DNA of 64,000 nt from Brachyspira hampsonii (GCF_001746205.1 NZ_MDCO01000006.1:372001-436000); one strand, 5' to 3'. Positions 53,597 to 62,410 are shown, counted from the stretch's first letter. A program made the numbers and translations. Notes: generated by a model not told the origin, from the letters alone.

Positions 53597-54406
53597 ATGG
53601 CTGTTTGTCCTTATTGCGGAGGGAAAGGAGGCGGGCTTTGTTCTGCTAATACCAATATGCAGGCTAATATATTAAAAAAAGATATGAATGCTTTTACTTC
53701 GGCTCTTGAAAGTGTTATGAATGCGGCAAGAGTAGCTGATGATATTTTTCTTGAAATACAGACAGAAATTAGTCAGACTTTGAATGATTATGTAACAAAC
53801 CCTCTTTTAGCAATGATGTCTATAAATAGAGTATTAAAAAGACCTGCTGAATTAGCTGTTAATATAACAAATAAAGTCTTAGGATATGTTTCTCTTATAG
53901 ATACTATAATAAATAATAATGCATATACATATTCACAAAAAGTATTAAAAGAGATGATGCTTAGTTTTGCTGCTATGGATATGTGTGTGTCTGTAACAAG
54001 CGGAGATTTTAGAGATAAAAGCGAATCTCTTTATACAGAAAAATTATTATTAGAAACAGAGAAAAAAGTATTAGCAAGTTTTGAAACAATAGAAGGTACA
54101 ATAGCAGGAACTTATGAAGAGAAATATCTTCAGGGCGAAGAGTATACTATTAATATAGAAGCTAAAAAAGAATTAGTGAAAATGTTTGATATGACTAGGA
54201 CTTATTTAATAGAAAATATTAATGATCTTCCTACAAAAAGAACATTGACACTAAATAAAGACAGAAACTATATTGATGTATGCTCTGAAGTATATGGAAA
54301 TATAGAAGAAGAAACACTTGATATGTTTATAAGCGATAATAATATAAAAGGCGAAGAGATTTTTATGCTTAGAAAGGGAAGAAGCATAAATTATTATATT
54401 GACTAA
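53597..54406 (+). CDS. Baseplate-region protein with N-terminal Cys motif and LysM-like end
   Basis: The 269-residue protein begins MAVCPYCGGKGGGLCSANTN, a probable zinc site. A helical middle follows, and the C-terminus TLTLNKDRNYIDVCSEVYGN with MFISDNNIKGEEIFMLRKGR recalls LysM repeats. Its last codons overlap the frame of the hub protein. Structural role inferred from position. Confidence 0.55.
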   Translation: MAVCPYCGGKGGGLCSANTNMQANILKKDMNAFTSALESVMNAARVADDIFLEIQTEISQTLNDYVTNPLLAMMSINRVLKRPAELAVNITNKVLGYVSLIDTIINNNAYTYSQKVLKEMMLSFAAMDMCVSVTSGDFRDKSESLYTEKLLLETEKKVLASFETIEGTIAGTYEEKYLQGEEYTINIEAKKELVKMFDMTRTYLIENINDLPTKRTLTLNKDRNYIDVCSEVYGNIEEETLDMFISDNNIKGEEIFMLRKGRSINYYID

Positions 54407-54407
54407 T

Positions 54408-55430
54408 ATGGCATTACAAAATAAATTAGTATTAATCATAGCAAATAAAACTATAGAATATTTCAAATCTATTGAAGTAAACTTTGATATAAAAGCAATT
54501 ACATCAAATATTATTATAGAGCTTCCTTACGGAGAAGACTATGAAGATATTTATAAGCCTTTTAAGTTTCAAAGTGTATCGCTTGAATATAATAATAAAA
54601 CTGTATTTTTAGGTGTTATAGAAAATTGGCAGACTGTTATTAATGAAAATACTTATATTCTTCAAGGCAGGGCTTTAACTTCAGTATTTTGTCATAAGTT
54701 TACTAATATTAAAAATTATATTTATAAAGATACAACTATAGGAAATATCTTAAATACTATATCAGGCGAATATAATATAAAAGTAAAACTTCCTTTAGGA
54801 GATACTGATAAACTTAATACTATTTATTTTAATCATAATGAAAGTTTTGCTTATCAAATACAAAATCAAATATCAAGAACTTCTATTAAAGGATATGTTC
54901 CTCTTTTAAGCTGTGATTTTGAAGGTAATTTAGTTTTTGGAAAAAATATTGAAAAACTCACAGAGGCAAATGAAGTACTCAATTTAGATTATGATTATAA
55001 TAATATTTATGATGCTAAAATAAATTACAGAGGCAATTTAAGAAAAGCTAAATATACAAGATACGGACAAAATGAAGAGAGTACAAATATTGAGTTTACT
55101 ATAAGCGATAGTGAAATGAGTAGGCTTAATATAATAGATTCAAGATACTCCATAGGAAAAACTATTGATGAGCTTAGAAATATAGCAAGCAGAGACAGAG
55201 CTTATGATATTATGGCTTCTAATCAGATATATATACACTATAAAAGCTGGCTTGATAAAAATAATTCATTAATAGACACAGGGGATATTATCTCTTTGAG
55301 AATATCAAAAAAATTAATAGAAGATAGTACAAAGTTTATAATAGAAACATTAAAACTCTATTATTCTAATGAAATAGGTTTTTATTCTATGTTTAAACTT
55401 ACACCTTATAATACTTTTAATGTAGGTTAA
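54408..55430 (+). CDS. Baseplate hub protein (Mu gpP-like)
   Basis: Preferred start ATG 54408, just past the previous stop; a TTG three codons before is possible. The 340-residue product has LVLIIANKTIEYFKSIEVNF, ITSNIIIELPYGEDYEDIYK, and a C-terminal TGDIISLRISKKLIEDSTKF. This is the layout of hub proteins of the Mu gp44/gpP type. Confidence 0.7.
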   Translation: MALQNKLVLIIANKTIEYFKSIEVNFDIKAITSNIIIELPYGEDYEDIYKPFKFQSVSLEYNNKTVFLGVIENWQTVINENTYILQGRALTSVFCHKFTNIKNYIYKDTTIGNILNTISGEYNIKVKLPLGDTDKLNTIYFNHNESFAYQIQNQISRTSIKGYVPLLSCDFEGNLVFGKNIEKLTEANEVLNLDYDYNNIYDAKINYRGNLRKAKYTRYGQNEESTNIEFTISDSEMSRLNIIDSRYSIGKTIDELRNIASRDRAYDIMASNQIYIHYKSWLDKNNSLIDTGDIISLRISKKLIEDSTKFIIETLKLYYSNEIGFYSMFKLTPYNTFNVG

Positions 55431-55449
55431 AAAATAATAGGATAATAAT

Positions 55450-55998
55450 ATGTTTGCTTCAATAAAATCAATATTAGATAGAATAAAAAAAAGACCATTT
55501 GTAAAAACTGAAACTATAGGTAAAGAAGTTATTGAGGCACAGGTTTTACAGCCTTCGGGCTTTACTTCTGTTCCTATTAAAGATAAAAGAGCATTTATTA
55601 CAAATATTAATACAAATTATAAAGTAATACTCGCTTTTGAAGATTTGATTGATGAAGGACTTAAAGAGGGAGAGGCTTGTATTTATTCTTCTGATGACAG
55701 CGGAAATATAAAAGCAAAAATAAAATTATTAAAAGACGGAACTATAGAGCTTGAAGGAGAAAAAATCAAATTAAACGGTGATGCTGAAGGCGGACTTATA
55801 AAGATAGAAGAATTAAAAAAAGAGTTAGAAAAAAATAATCAAATATTACAGATAATATTACAAGTATGCTCTATTCCAGTAAATGAAGCAGGAAACGGAA
55901 GTGCTTCTGTATTTCAGCAGGCATTAAATGCGGCATTAGAAGGTAAAACTATAGGAAATTTTAATAATATAGAAAATGACAAAGTTTTACATGGATAA
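55450..55998 (+). CDS. Baseplate spike protein (Mu gp45/gpV-like)
   Basis: The 182-residue protein has AQVLQPSGFTSVPIKDKRAF, an OB-type stretch, and a short beta-helix part LLKDGTIELEGEKIKLNGDA, typical of the membrane-piercing spike. The end is helical (IEELKKELEKNNQILQIILQ), less usual for the family. Confidence 0.68.
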   Translation: MFASIKSILDRIKKRPFVKTETIGKEVIEAQVLQPSGFTSVPIKDKRAFITNINTNYKVILAFEDLIDEGLKEGEACIYSSDDSGNIKAKIKLLKDGTIELEGEKIKLNGDAEGGLIKIEELKKELEKNNQILQIILQVCSIPVNEAGNGSASVFQQALNAALEGKTIGNFNNIENDKVLHG

Positions 55999-56035
55999 TC
56001 AAATATAACAAAATATTTTTATAATATTAATTCTC

Positions 56036-56083
56036 ATAAATCAAAAATGATTCACTTATTAAAAAATAAGAAGACTGTATAAT
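56036..56083 (+). promoter_or_regulatory. Late promoter 3 (baseplate operon)
   Basis: GATTCACTT (56049-56057), 20 bp, TATAAT (56078-56083), within a 48-bp block 44/48 identical to 41129-41176. The ATG of the next gene is only seven bases after the -10 box, so its transcript should be leaderless. Confidence 0.8.
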
Positions 56084-56089
56084 GACTAT

Positions 56090-56494
56090 ATGGATTTTGG
56101 AGATATTGTTCTTAAAATTACCGAAGACGGCTCGGATATAGTATTAAGCGGAAATTCCTCAATAGAATTAGACCCTACTCTTAATATGTCATTAATGGTA
56201 ACTTTATTTTCTAATAAGGAGTGGTTCGGAAACTGTTTGGCTGATGAAGATGATAAAATAGGAAGCGATATAGAGGCAATAAAAGAAGTATCTATAATAG
56301 GAAGAAAAAAATTAGAAGATGAAATACAGTCATCGCTTCAATATCTTGTAAATGAAAATAAGGCAAAAGATGTAAATGTTAATGTACAGATAATTGGAGA
56401 TGGTAAAAAAGAAAATAAAAGATATGACACAAATATAACGATTACAGAGCCTGACGGCACAGAAAAAAATATTTATTGGAAATATGCAGTATGA
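56090..56494 (+). CDS. Baseplate wedge protein (Mu gp46, gp25-like)
   Basis: The 134-residue protein has LKITEDGSDIVLSGNSSIEL, MSLMVTLFSNKEWFGNCLAD and SSLQYLVNENKAKDVNVNVQ, matching gp46/GP25-type proteins. There is no ribosome-binding site, and the start lies at the predicted transcription start (leaderless). Its TGA overlaps the next ATG. Confidence 0.78.
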   Translation: MDFGDIVLKITEDGSDIVLSGNSSIELDPTLNMSLMVTLFSNKEWFGNCLADEDDKIGSDIEAIKEVSIIGRKKLEDEIQSSLQYLVNENKAKDVNVNVQIIGDGKKENKRYDTNITITEPDGTEKNIYWKYAV

Positions 56495-57600
56495 ATCAAA
56501 TACCTACTATTAAAGAGATAAGAGATAATATTTTATCTGATATTAAAACTAAAATTTATTCAGATAAAGCTGAAAGTATTATGCTTGAAAGAAGTGTATG
56601 GTATGTTTTAGCTACTGCTTTTGCTGCTGTATTAAGAAGCTGTTATGAATTTGCTAGATACATAAAAAGACAAATATTTACTTCTACAGCCGATGAAGAA
56701 AGTCTTGAGCTTAGAGGTCAGCAGTATGGTATATATAGAAAAAAAGGAGAAAACACAGTACTTTCTGTAAAAGTTACAGGCGATGCTTTTGCTGAAATAC
56801 CAGAGAACTCACAGCTTATGCATGATGATTATATATATCTTACTAAAAGCAAAACTAAATTAGATATAGCAGGCGAAGGAAAAGCAGAAATAGTTTCTAC
56901 TATAATAGGAAATGATACTATACTTCCAGTAGGTGAAAGTCTTACATTTATAAGCCCTATATCTAATATTGATTCTAATGCTGTTGTATCGGAAATTATA
57001 AAAGAAGGAGAAGATGAAGAAGCTATAGAAACTTTAAGAAACAGAATACAAGTGTTTGAAAGAACAAGACCTCAAGGCGGTGCTGTGCCAGACTTTATAC
57101 TTTGGACAACTGAAGTAGCTGAAATATCAGGGGCTATGATTTTAAGAGCTACTCAAGATGACAGAGTGGTTACTGTATATCCTATTGCTGATGAAAGTAC
57201 AGGAAGCAGAATACCAGATGAAAAGAAATTAAAAGAAGTATTGGATTATGTTTCTGATGATGTAAGATGTCCGCCTTGTTTAGTAAGGGTGGAAGCACCT
57301 AGAGAATTAATTATTGATGTAACAGTGAGAAACTTATCGCCTTTAAATGAGGCTTCAAAAACTAGACTTGAAAGTGCTTGGGATAATTTTTTGAAAACTA
57401 AAAAGCCTAAACAGTATACTAATGATAATGATGTGGATAATTTAATAGATAAAGCAACTTTAATATCTACAGCTTTGCTTAATGATATTAAAACTTTGGA
57501 TATAGATAGTGTGAGTATAGTAGATGAGCCAAGCATATCTGTGCCTTATATATTAAAAATCGGAGAGCTTGCTAAATTAGGAACTGTAACTTATGTATAA
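56491..57600 (+). CDS. Baseplate J-like protein (Mu gp47)
   Basis: ATG 56491 overlaps the previous TGA (ATGA) and is preferred over the TTG five codons before. The 369-residue product shows the baseplate-J layout: SADEESLELRGQQYGIYRKK-type opening (residues about 70-90), VFERTRPQGGAVPDFILWTT, TVYPIADESTGSRIPDEKKL and CPPCLVRVEAPRELIIDVTV. Intact. Confidence 0.88.
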   Translation: MNQIPTIKEIRDNILSDIKTKIYSDKAESIMLERSVWYVLATAFAAVLRSCYEFARYIKRQIFTSTADEESLELRGQQYGIYRKKGENTVLSVKVTGDAFAEIPENSQLMHDDYIYLTKSKTKLDIAGEGKAEIVSTIIGNDTILPVGESLTFISPISNIDSNAVVSEIIKEGEDEEAIETLRNRIQVFERTRPQGGAVPDFILWTTEVAEISGAMILRATQDDRVVTVYPIADESTGSRIPDEKKLKEVLDYVSDDVRCPPCLVRVEAPRELIIDVTVRNLSPLNEASKTRLESAWDNFLKTKKPKQYTNDNDVDNLIDKATLISTALLNDIKTLDIDSVSIVDEPSISVPYILKIGELAKLGTVTYV

Positions 57601-58060
57601 AGACTTTTTCTACAAACTATTTATGTCTTTGCTGCCTGTGGGCAGATTATGGCAGTTTGGTATTAAAATACAAAAAGTTATAAATATACTAGCTAATGAG
57701 GTGTCAAAATTAAAAGAATATATTAATGATATTTCTAAGGAGAGTATACCTTATACGGCTTATGATACAATAGAAGAATGGCTTAAACAATACGGACTTA
57801 AAAATACAGGTGATCAAAAAGCTAATAAAAATCTAATATATATTTATGCTAATGCGGTTGGCGGAAGCAGTATTTATTATTTAGAGAATATACTTGCTAA
57901 AATGTACCCTGATATAGATATTAGTTTTAATGATATAAAAACTAAAGTAACTCTTGACGGAGAGCTTTATACTAAAATAGAGCAGGATGATTTAATAGAC
58001 TTTGTAGAAAAAATATTTCCTGCTTATATAGTAATCGTTTATTTTATAGATGTAAAGTAG
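57593..58060 (+). CDS. Mu gp48-like (DUF2313/YmfQ) baseplate protein, probably shortened by an in-frame TAG
   Basis: The 155-residue protein has SLLPVGRLWQFG, KEYINDISKESIPYTAYDTI, EEWLKQYGLKN, and ends VIVYFIDVK. The frame continues past the TAG (58058-58060) to TAA at 58235-58237, encoding DYGQYSECNNAICGVSVCNN, PQKELPIFDNKKTSIVGLMV and onward. No new start codon or ribosome-binding site lies in that tail, so the full gene was probably 214 codons. Confidence 0.78.
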   Translation: MYKDFFYKLFMSLLPVGRLWQFGIKIQKVINILANEVSKLKEYINDISKESIPYTAYDTIEEWLKQYGLKNTGDQKANKNLIYIYANAVGGSSIYYLENILAKMYPDIDISFNDIKTKVTLDGELYTKIEQDDLIDFVEKIFPAYIVIVYFIDVK

Positions 58061-58252
58061 GATTATGGACAGTATTCTGAATGTAATAATGCTATATGCG
58101 GAGTGAGTGTATGTAATAATCCTCAAAAAGAACTTCCTATTTTTGATAATAAAAAGACATCTATTGTTGGTCTTATGGTATGTGGTAAAGGAAGAACAGG
58201 AAACATCAAAAAAGAAGAAGCAAATAATGAAGTATAAAGGAGTATTATTTAT

Positions 58253-59122
58253 ATGAAATTAAATGATCCTACAGTATCTGGTTCAGCAGGGGACGGAACA
58301 TTTATAGATAAAGATGATAGAAACGGAATAACAGGTACTTTAATAAAACCTAAAGTTTTTAATCAGCTTATTTATGAAACTAATGCTTTAATAAAAGAAG
58401 GCGGTTTGATACCAAGCAATAAAGATTTAACACAGATTTATACTGCTATAAGAAATTTATATACTAATGCAGATAATGAATTAAAAAATTATTTAGATAA
58501 CAAAATAAGTATAGAAAGCAGTAAAATTACTGAAGAGATAAAAGAAAGAAAAGAAGCAGACAGCAATTTACAAAATCAGATAAATACTTCTAATTTAAAA
58601 ATTAGTCAGGAAATAACAGATAGAAAAAATGCAGACAGTAATTTGCAAAGTCTTATAAATACAGCTAATTCAAAAATCACTCAGGAAATAACTAACAGAA
58701 AAAATGCAATAAGTAATGTTGAAAATCAAATAAGGAATATTAATATGATTATAGATGAAACATCATCTTTTATAATAAAAGAAACAATTACAAAGTCAGG
58801 TTCAGGTACACAATCTTGGGCATTAACTTGGAGAAGCGATTTAGAATATTTGCAGGTTGGAGGATATATAGGAGGAAAAAATTATTTAGCTTCAGGTTCA
58901 TTCGGACTTTTTCAAAGTATAAATGATTTAGCTCCTTTTATAGGCTGGGCTGGAAAATATTATTACGGAGGCGATTTTCAAACTACTTTTGCAAATTGGC
59001 AGGCTGGACTTTCTAATATTAGATGGTTTCCAATTCTTAATACAAAGCCTATTTTGGCTATGAAAAATGTATCGAATGAAACTATGACAGCGTATTTATA
59101 TTTTTTGGTAAGAAAGAAATAA
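58253..59122 (+). CDS. Tail fibre protein with coiled-coil repeats
   Basis: The 289-residue protein opens with an attachment-like domain (DGTFIDKDDRNGITGTLIKP). Three imperfect repeats near residues 95-165 follow (EIKERKEADSNLQNQIN; EITDRKNADSNLQSLIN; EITNRKNAISNVENQIR), a trimeric coiled-coil stalk. A Gly/Trp-rich tip comes last (GWAGKYYYGGDFQTTFANWQ). Probably contacts the host surface. Confidence 0.72.
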   Translation: MKLNDPTVSGSAGDGTFIDKDDRNGITGTLIKPKVFNQLIYETNALIKEGGLIPSNKDLTQIYTAIRNLYTNADNELKNYLDNKISIESSKITEEIKERKEADSNLQNQINTSNLKISQEITDRKNADSNLQSLINTANSKITQEITNRKNAISNVENQIRNINMIIDETSSFIIKETITKSGSGTQSWALTWRSDLEYLQVGGYIGGKNYLASGSFGLFQSINDLAPFIGWAGKYYYGGDFQTTFANWQAGLSNIRWFPILNTKPILAMKNVSNETMTAYLYFLVRKK

Positions 59123-59144
59123 AGAAAATAAATAGGAGCTATTA

Positions 59145-61018
59145 ATGAATTTACTTGATAAAAATAGGCTTAATACTGGATTAAACGGCGAATGGCTTAA
59201 TGATGATGAAGAAAACGGAATACATGGAACTGTTCTTATGGCTGAAGATATGAATAGCTTAGGTACAGAAATAAATAATCTCATTAAAGCTGGAGGAATG
59301 ACTCCTAATAAAAATGAAAATGATCAGATATTAAAAGTAGTTAAAAACTTAGGCGGAAGCGGTGTATCTTCTTCAGCTTCTAATGTTAGTTATGATAATA
59401 GTATAAGCTCCTTAGAACAGAAAAATTATGACTTTCCAACATTTAAATCTGCTATTGATGATTTAACATATATATCTCTTACTGAAAGCTCTGTTATGGG
59501 CAAAATAGAAAAAGAAGATGATAATTATTTTCTTAAAGGAAATGTATCTGTAACTTCAAATCAAAATGTTTTGCCTATATCATTAACTATAGATGGTAAA
59601 GATAATTATGAAATATTATCTTTTATAGGTCAGTTTTTTAATATAGATTATGGAAATGATATTGAAAATATAAATTGGACAGATGCTTTAGAAAATGAAA
59701 TAATAGTTAATGGTATAAATAATGGCTGGCAATTTGCATTTCTAAATGGTATCTTAGGTATAAAAAGAAAAGATAATGGAGAACTTCCTGAAAATACATA
59801 TAGCGTAACACTTAATATAAAAAACAGAGTATTATTAAAACCTGATGAAAATATTATAGCTTGGCAGTATGGAATAAATGATAATATCGTATTAAAAATA
59901 GTAAATGAAAATGGAAATACTAAAATTAAAGGCATTACTAATACATATGCTGGTGTACGAAGTGAAGAGACAATATTTTTTACTAATAGTATATTAGAAA
60001 ATTATATTGATTTTGATATTGAGCATAGAAGCGGTATAACTTCAAGCAGCAGTAAAAATATAATATGGACTTTAAAAAAATCTTCTTCAAATTATATCAT
60101 TAGTATAAAGTATACTGACAGCAGTCAGATACAGGCAAATGATTTTTTTACTATAGATATTACACCTGATAAAAACTCAAATATTGATTTTACTAAAGGC
60201 GATGCGGTTAATGTTCAAAATGCTATAGACAGTTTATCTGAATTAAAACAGAATAAGCTCACCGCAGGCGAGAATATAGTAATAGAAAAACAAGGTGAAA
60301 GTACAATTATAAAATCATTAGGCGGAGGTGAAGCTGAAAATATAGGGTTTGATAATACCAACACACAGTTAGAGCAGTTAGCAGGTTATGATTTTCCTAA
60401 ATACAAAAAAACTATTCCAAATACTATTAATTTAGTTTTAATAACTGGTGAAGGCAATATACCAACAACTATAACAAAACAGTCTGACGGCAGTTATAGA
60501 TTAAATCTTTCAGCTCAGACTTATCAAAGTACAATAATGCAATTTATAATAATACACCGGATAAAAACGCCGCATTAGACCCTATTTATAGTGAAGTTAC
60601 TAATGTACAGCAGGCTATAGAAACTATAGTTAATGACAAAATACCTGATATTTATGATTACAGCGGGGCAGAAACTCTCACTAATAAAATAGCTATAGTT
60701 AATGGTGTAAGAAAACAAGTTTATAGAAAAATATTTTTAAAAGAAAATGAATTTATACAGGATCAAACATATCATCAAGTTAATTTTATATATCCAACTA
60801 ATTGTCATGTTCTAGATGCTAGAGCTAATATAAGATATATAGCTAATTCTAATTCTGCTTGGCATAATACTAATATGTCAGATTCAGGATATAATAAAGC
60901 ATACATAAGGACTGTATGGAACGAAAATGGTATCATGGGGGTAGGTTATGCCATCAATCCTGAATTAGTCAATCAATACAACTATATAGAATTAATAATA
61001 GAATACTATTATCAATAG
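59145..61018 (+). pseudogene. Second tail fibre, frameshifted near 60545
   Basis: The N-terminus (NGEWLNDDEENGIHGTVLMA, INNLIKAGGMTPNKNENDQI) is related to the previous fibre. The first frame ends abnormally at 60578 after a TAATAAT-rich stretch. The frame YNNTPDKNAALDPIYSEVTN continues from about 60545 to a TAG at 61016-61018. Both parts contain the same repeated unit (TPDKNSNIDFTKGDAVNVQN in the first), so they belong together. One-base indel in repetitive DNA, or a phase-variable switch. Confidence 0.68.
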
Positions 61019-61027
61019 GAGAGAGTA

Positions 61028-61276
61028 ATGATACTAAAAGAAATAAACGGAAAATCTATAGAACATTTTTATTTAGAAAAAGACGGTATAACTTATACAG
61101 AAAAAACTCCGGAAATGAAATTAAAGGACGGTTTAATAACTACTGAGGAATATAACATTATTATAAATGAAAAAAGACAAACTCTTTATAAAAATAAAAC
61201 TGATAAGCAAGTAATGGAGCTTACACGTTTATTTTTAAATAGAAATATAAATAATATGAAGATGCAGTTCTTTTAG
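61028..61276 (+). CDS. Small protein after the tail fibre (fibre-assembly candidate)
   Basis: An 82-residue charged protein (DKQVMELTRLFLNRNINNMK). It starts behind TAGGAGAGAGTA right after the fibre stop. Position suggests fibre assembly. It is the last intact phage gene before the inserted segment. Confidence 0.5.
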   Translation: MILKEINGKSIEHFYLEKDGITYTEKTPEMKLKDGLITTEEYNIIINEKRQTLYKNKTDKQVMELTRLFLNRNINNMKMQFF

Positions 61277-61331
61277 TTTTATCTGTTGTTTTAACTGCCC
61301 ACCCAAGATTTTTTTAAATGTAGTGCATATT

Positions 61332-61472
61332 CACAGCACGAGGAGTAAAATAATAAATATTAATAAATTAACATTCATATTTTTTTAATGAAAAACAATA
61401 AATTAACCGTGCGTTAAATAACATTCTCAACCTAATAAAAACTTGGGCGGGTACTAAAAATTCTAATTTATT
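61332..61472 (+). repeat. Dispersed GGGCGGGT intergenic element, copy 3
   Basis: Arms GCACG (about 61337) and CGTGC (about 61408) are 71 bp apart. ACTTGGGCGGGTACTAAAAA and TTCTAAT follow from 61441, 22 of 23 bases like copy 2 from GGGCGGGT on. A reversed box, TGCCCACCCAAG (61295-61306), lies just upstream. The element abuts the truncated BMC gene, at the left edge of the foreign insert. Confidence 0.65.
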
Positions 61473-61726
61473 TAGGTATGATAGAAACTAAAGGTTTGGT
61501 ATCAGCAATAGAGGCAGCCGATGCTATGGTAAAAGCAGCTAATGTTAATTTAGTAGGAAAAACATTAATCGGAGGCGGACTAGTAACTGTTATGGTAAGA
61601 GGCGATGTAGGAGCAGTAAAGGCAGCAACAGATGCCGGAGCAGCAGCAGCGGCTAAAGTAGGAGAATTAATAAGTGTTCATGTAATACCAAGACCTCATG
61701 AAGAAGTTGAAAGTATTATAAAATAA
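61473..61726 (+). pseudogene. BMC-H shell protein, 5'-truncated copy
   Basis: Encodes [20 protein letters not shown] through [15 protein letters not shown]. The first eight residues found in the next copy (MASSMALG) are missing, and the sequence joins repeat DNA at about TTTAGGTATG. The rest is a near-identical duplicate of 61749-62021. The remaining ATG lacks a clear ribosome-binding site, so it is probably not made. Confidence 0.7.
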
Positions 61727-61748
61727 ATAATTATTGGAGGTAAACAAT

Positions 61749-62021
61749 ATGGCAAGTTCTATGGCTTTAGGTATGATAGAAACTAAAGGTTTGGTATCAG
61801 CAATAGAGGCAGCCGATGCTATGGTAAAAGCAGCTAATGTTAATTTAGTAGGAAAAACATTAGTAGGCGGAGGTTTAGTAACAATTATGGTAAGGGGTGA
61901 TGTAGGAGCAGTAAAGGCAGCAACAGATGCCGGAGCAGCAGCAGCGGCTAAAGTAGGAGAATTAATAAGCGTTCATGTAATACCAAGACCTCATGAAGAA
62001 GTTGAAAGTATTATAAAATAA
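61749..62021 (+). CDS. BMC-H microcompartment shell protein (PduA/EutM-like)
   Basis: ATG 61749 follows TTGGAGGTAAACAAT. The 90-residue product has the hexamer-forming BMC fold: [40 protein letters not shown], and [14 protein letters not shown]. Length is normal and the gene intact. No enzymes of a microcompartment pathway are nearby. It lies inside a phage late region, so it is a transplanted fragment of a host operon. Confidence 0.88.
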   Translation: MASSMALGMIETKGLVSAIEAADAMVKAANVNLVGKTLVGGGLVTIMVRGDVGAVKAATDAGAAAAAKVGELISVHVIPRPHEEVESIIK

Positions 62022-62026
62022 AAGAA

Positions 62027-62276
62027 GCTCCTCATCTGTATACTCTTTCATCTCTAATTCAGATTCTTCTTCGGAGGGAGCAGCTTCTTCTTCATCAATA
62101 GATTCTTCTATGTTTTCTAATTCTTCTAAAGCAGATAAACCTTCATCAATTAATTCTTTTTCTGTACTTTCTGATTCTTCCAAAGATGATTGTGATTCAA
62201 TATTTTTTTTAGGCTCTTCAGCAACTTCGTTTCCTGATGTTTCTTCTTCTAATATATTATCAGAATCAATTAATAT
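62027..62276 (-). pseudogene. Internal fragment of an acidic protein, antisense
   Basis: Minus-strand frame open from about 62276: DSDNILEEETSGNEVAEEPK, STEKELIDEGLSALEELENI, EEEAAPSEEESELEMKEYTD. It has neither a start codon upstream nor a natural end. It joins the BMC gene tail at about 62026 and phage DNA at about 62276. So it is a cut piece of a Glu/Ser-rich host protein. Confidence 0.6.
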
Positions 62277-62410
62277 TCAAAGAAGAGGCTATTGCTGTTG
62301 TGATAATTTTGCTTGGGCTTAATGCTGTTAGTTTCGGCTCTGATTTGAGAGGTTTTTTAAAGATATTAAAAGGCGTAAAAGAAGAAAAAAAGGAATCAAA
62401 TGACAATTAG
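62276..62410 (+). pseudogene. 3' fragment of a holin-like phage gene
   Basis: In-frame codons FKEEAIAVVIILLGLNAVSF then GSDLRGFLKILKGVKEEKKE end at TAG 62408-62410. The hydrophobic stretch plus a charged tail looks like the last part of a holin-type protein. No start remains; the 5' part was replaced by the foreign insert. Overlaps the next gene by 11 bp, as normal phage genes do. Confidence 0.55.

Noticed and set aside
23588-58237. Genome-wide TAG-to-Gln recoding as in some gut phages
   Set aside because: TAG also ends apparently complete genes (for example 22118-22120, 26351-26353, 46530-46532) directly before or overlapping the next ribosome-binding site, a TAA breaks another gene, and no suppressor tRNA was seen. 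Kept only as a question in the findings.
61478-62021. A functional microcompartment operon in the prophage
   Set aside because: Only shell genes are present, one is truncated, and no enzymes or pentamer proteins accompany them.
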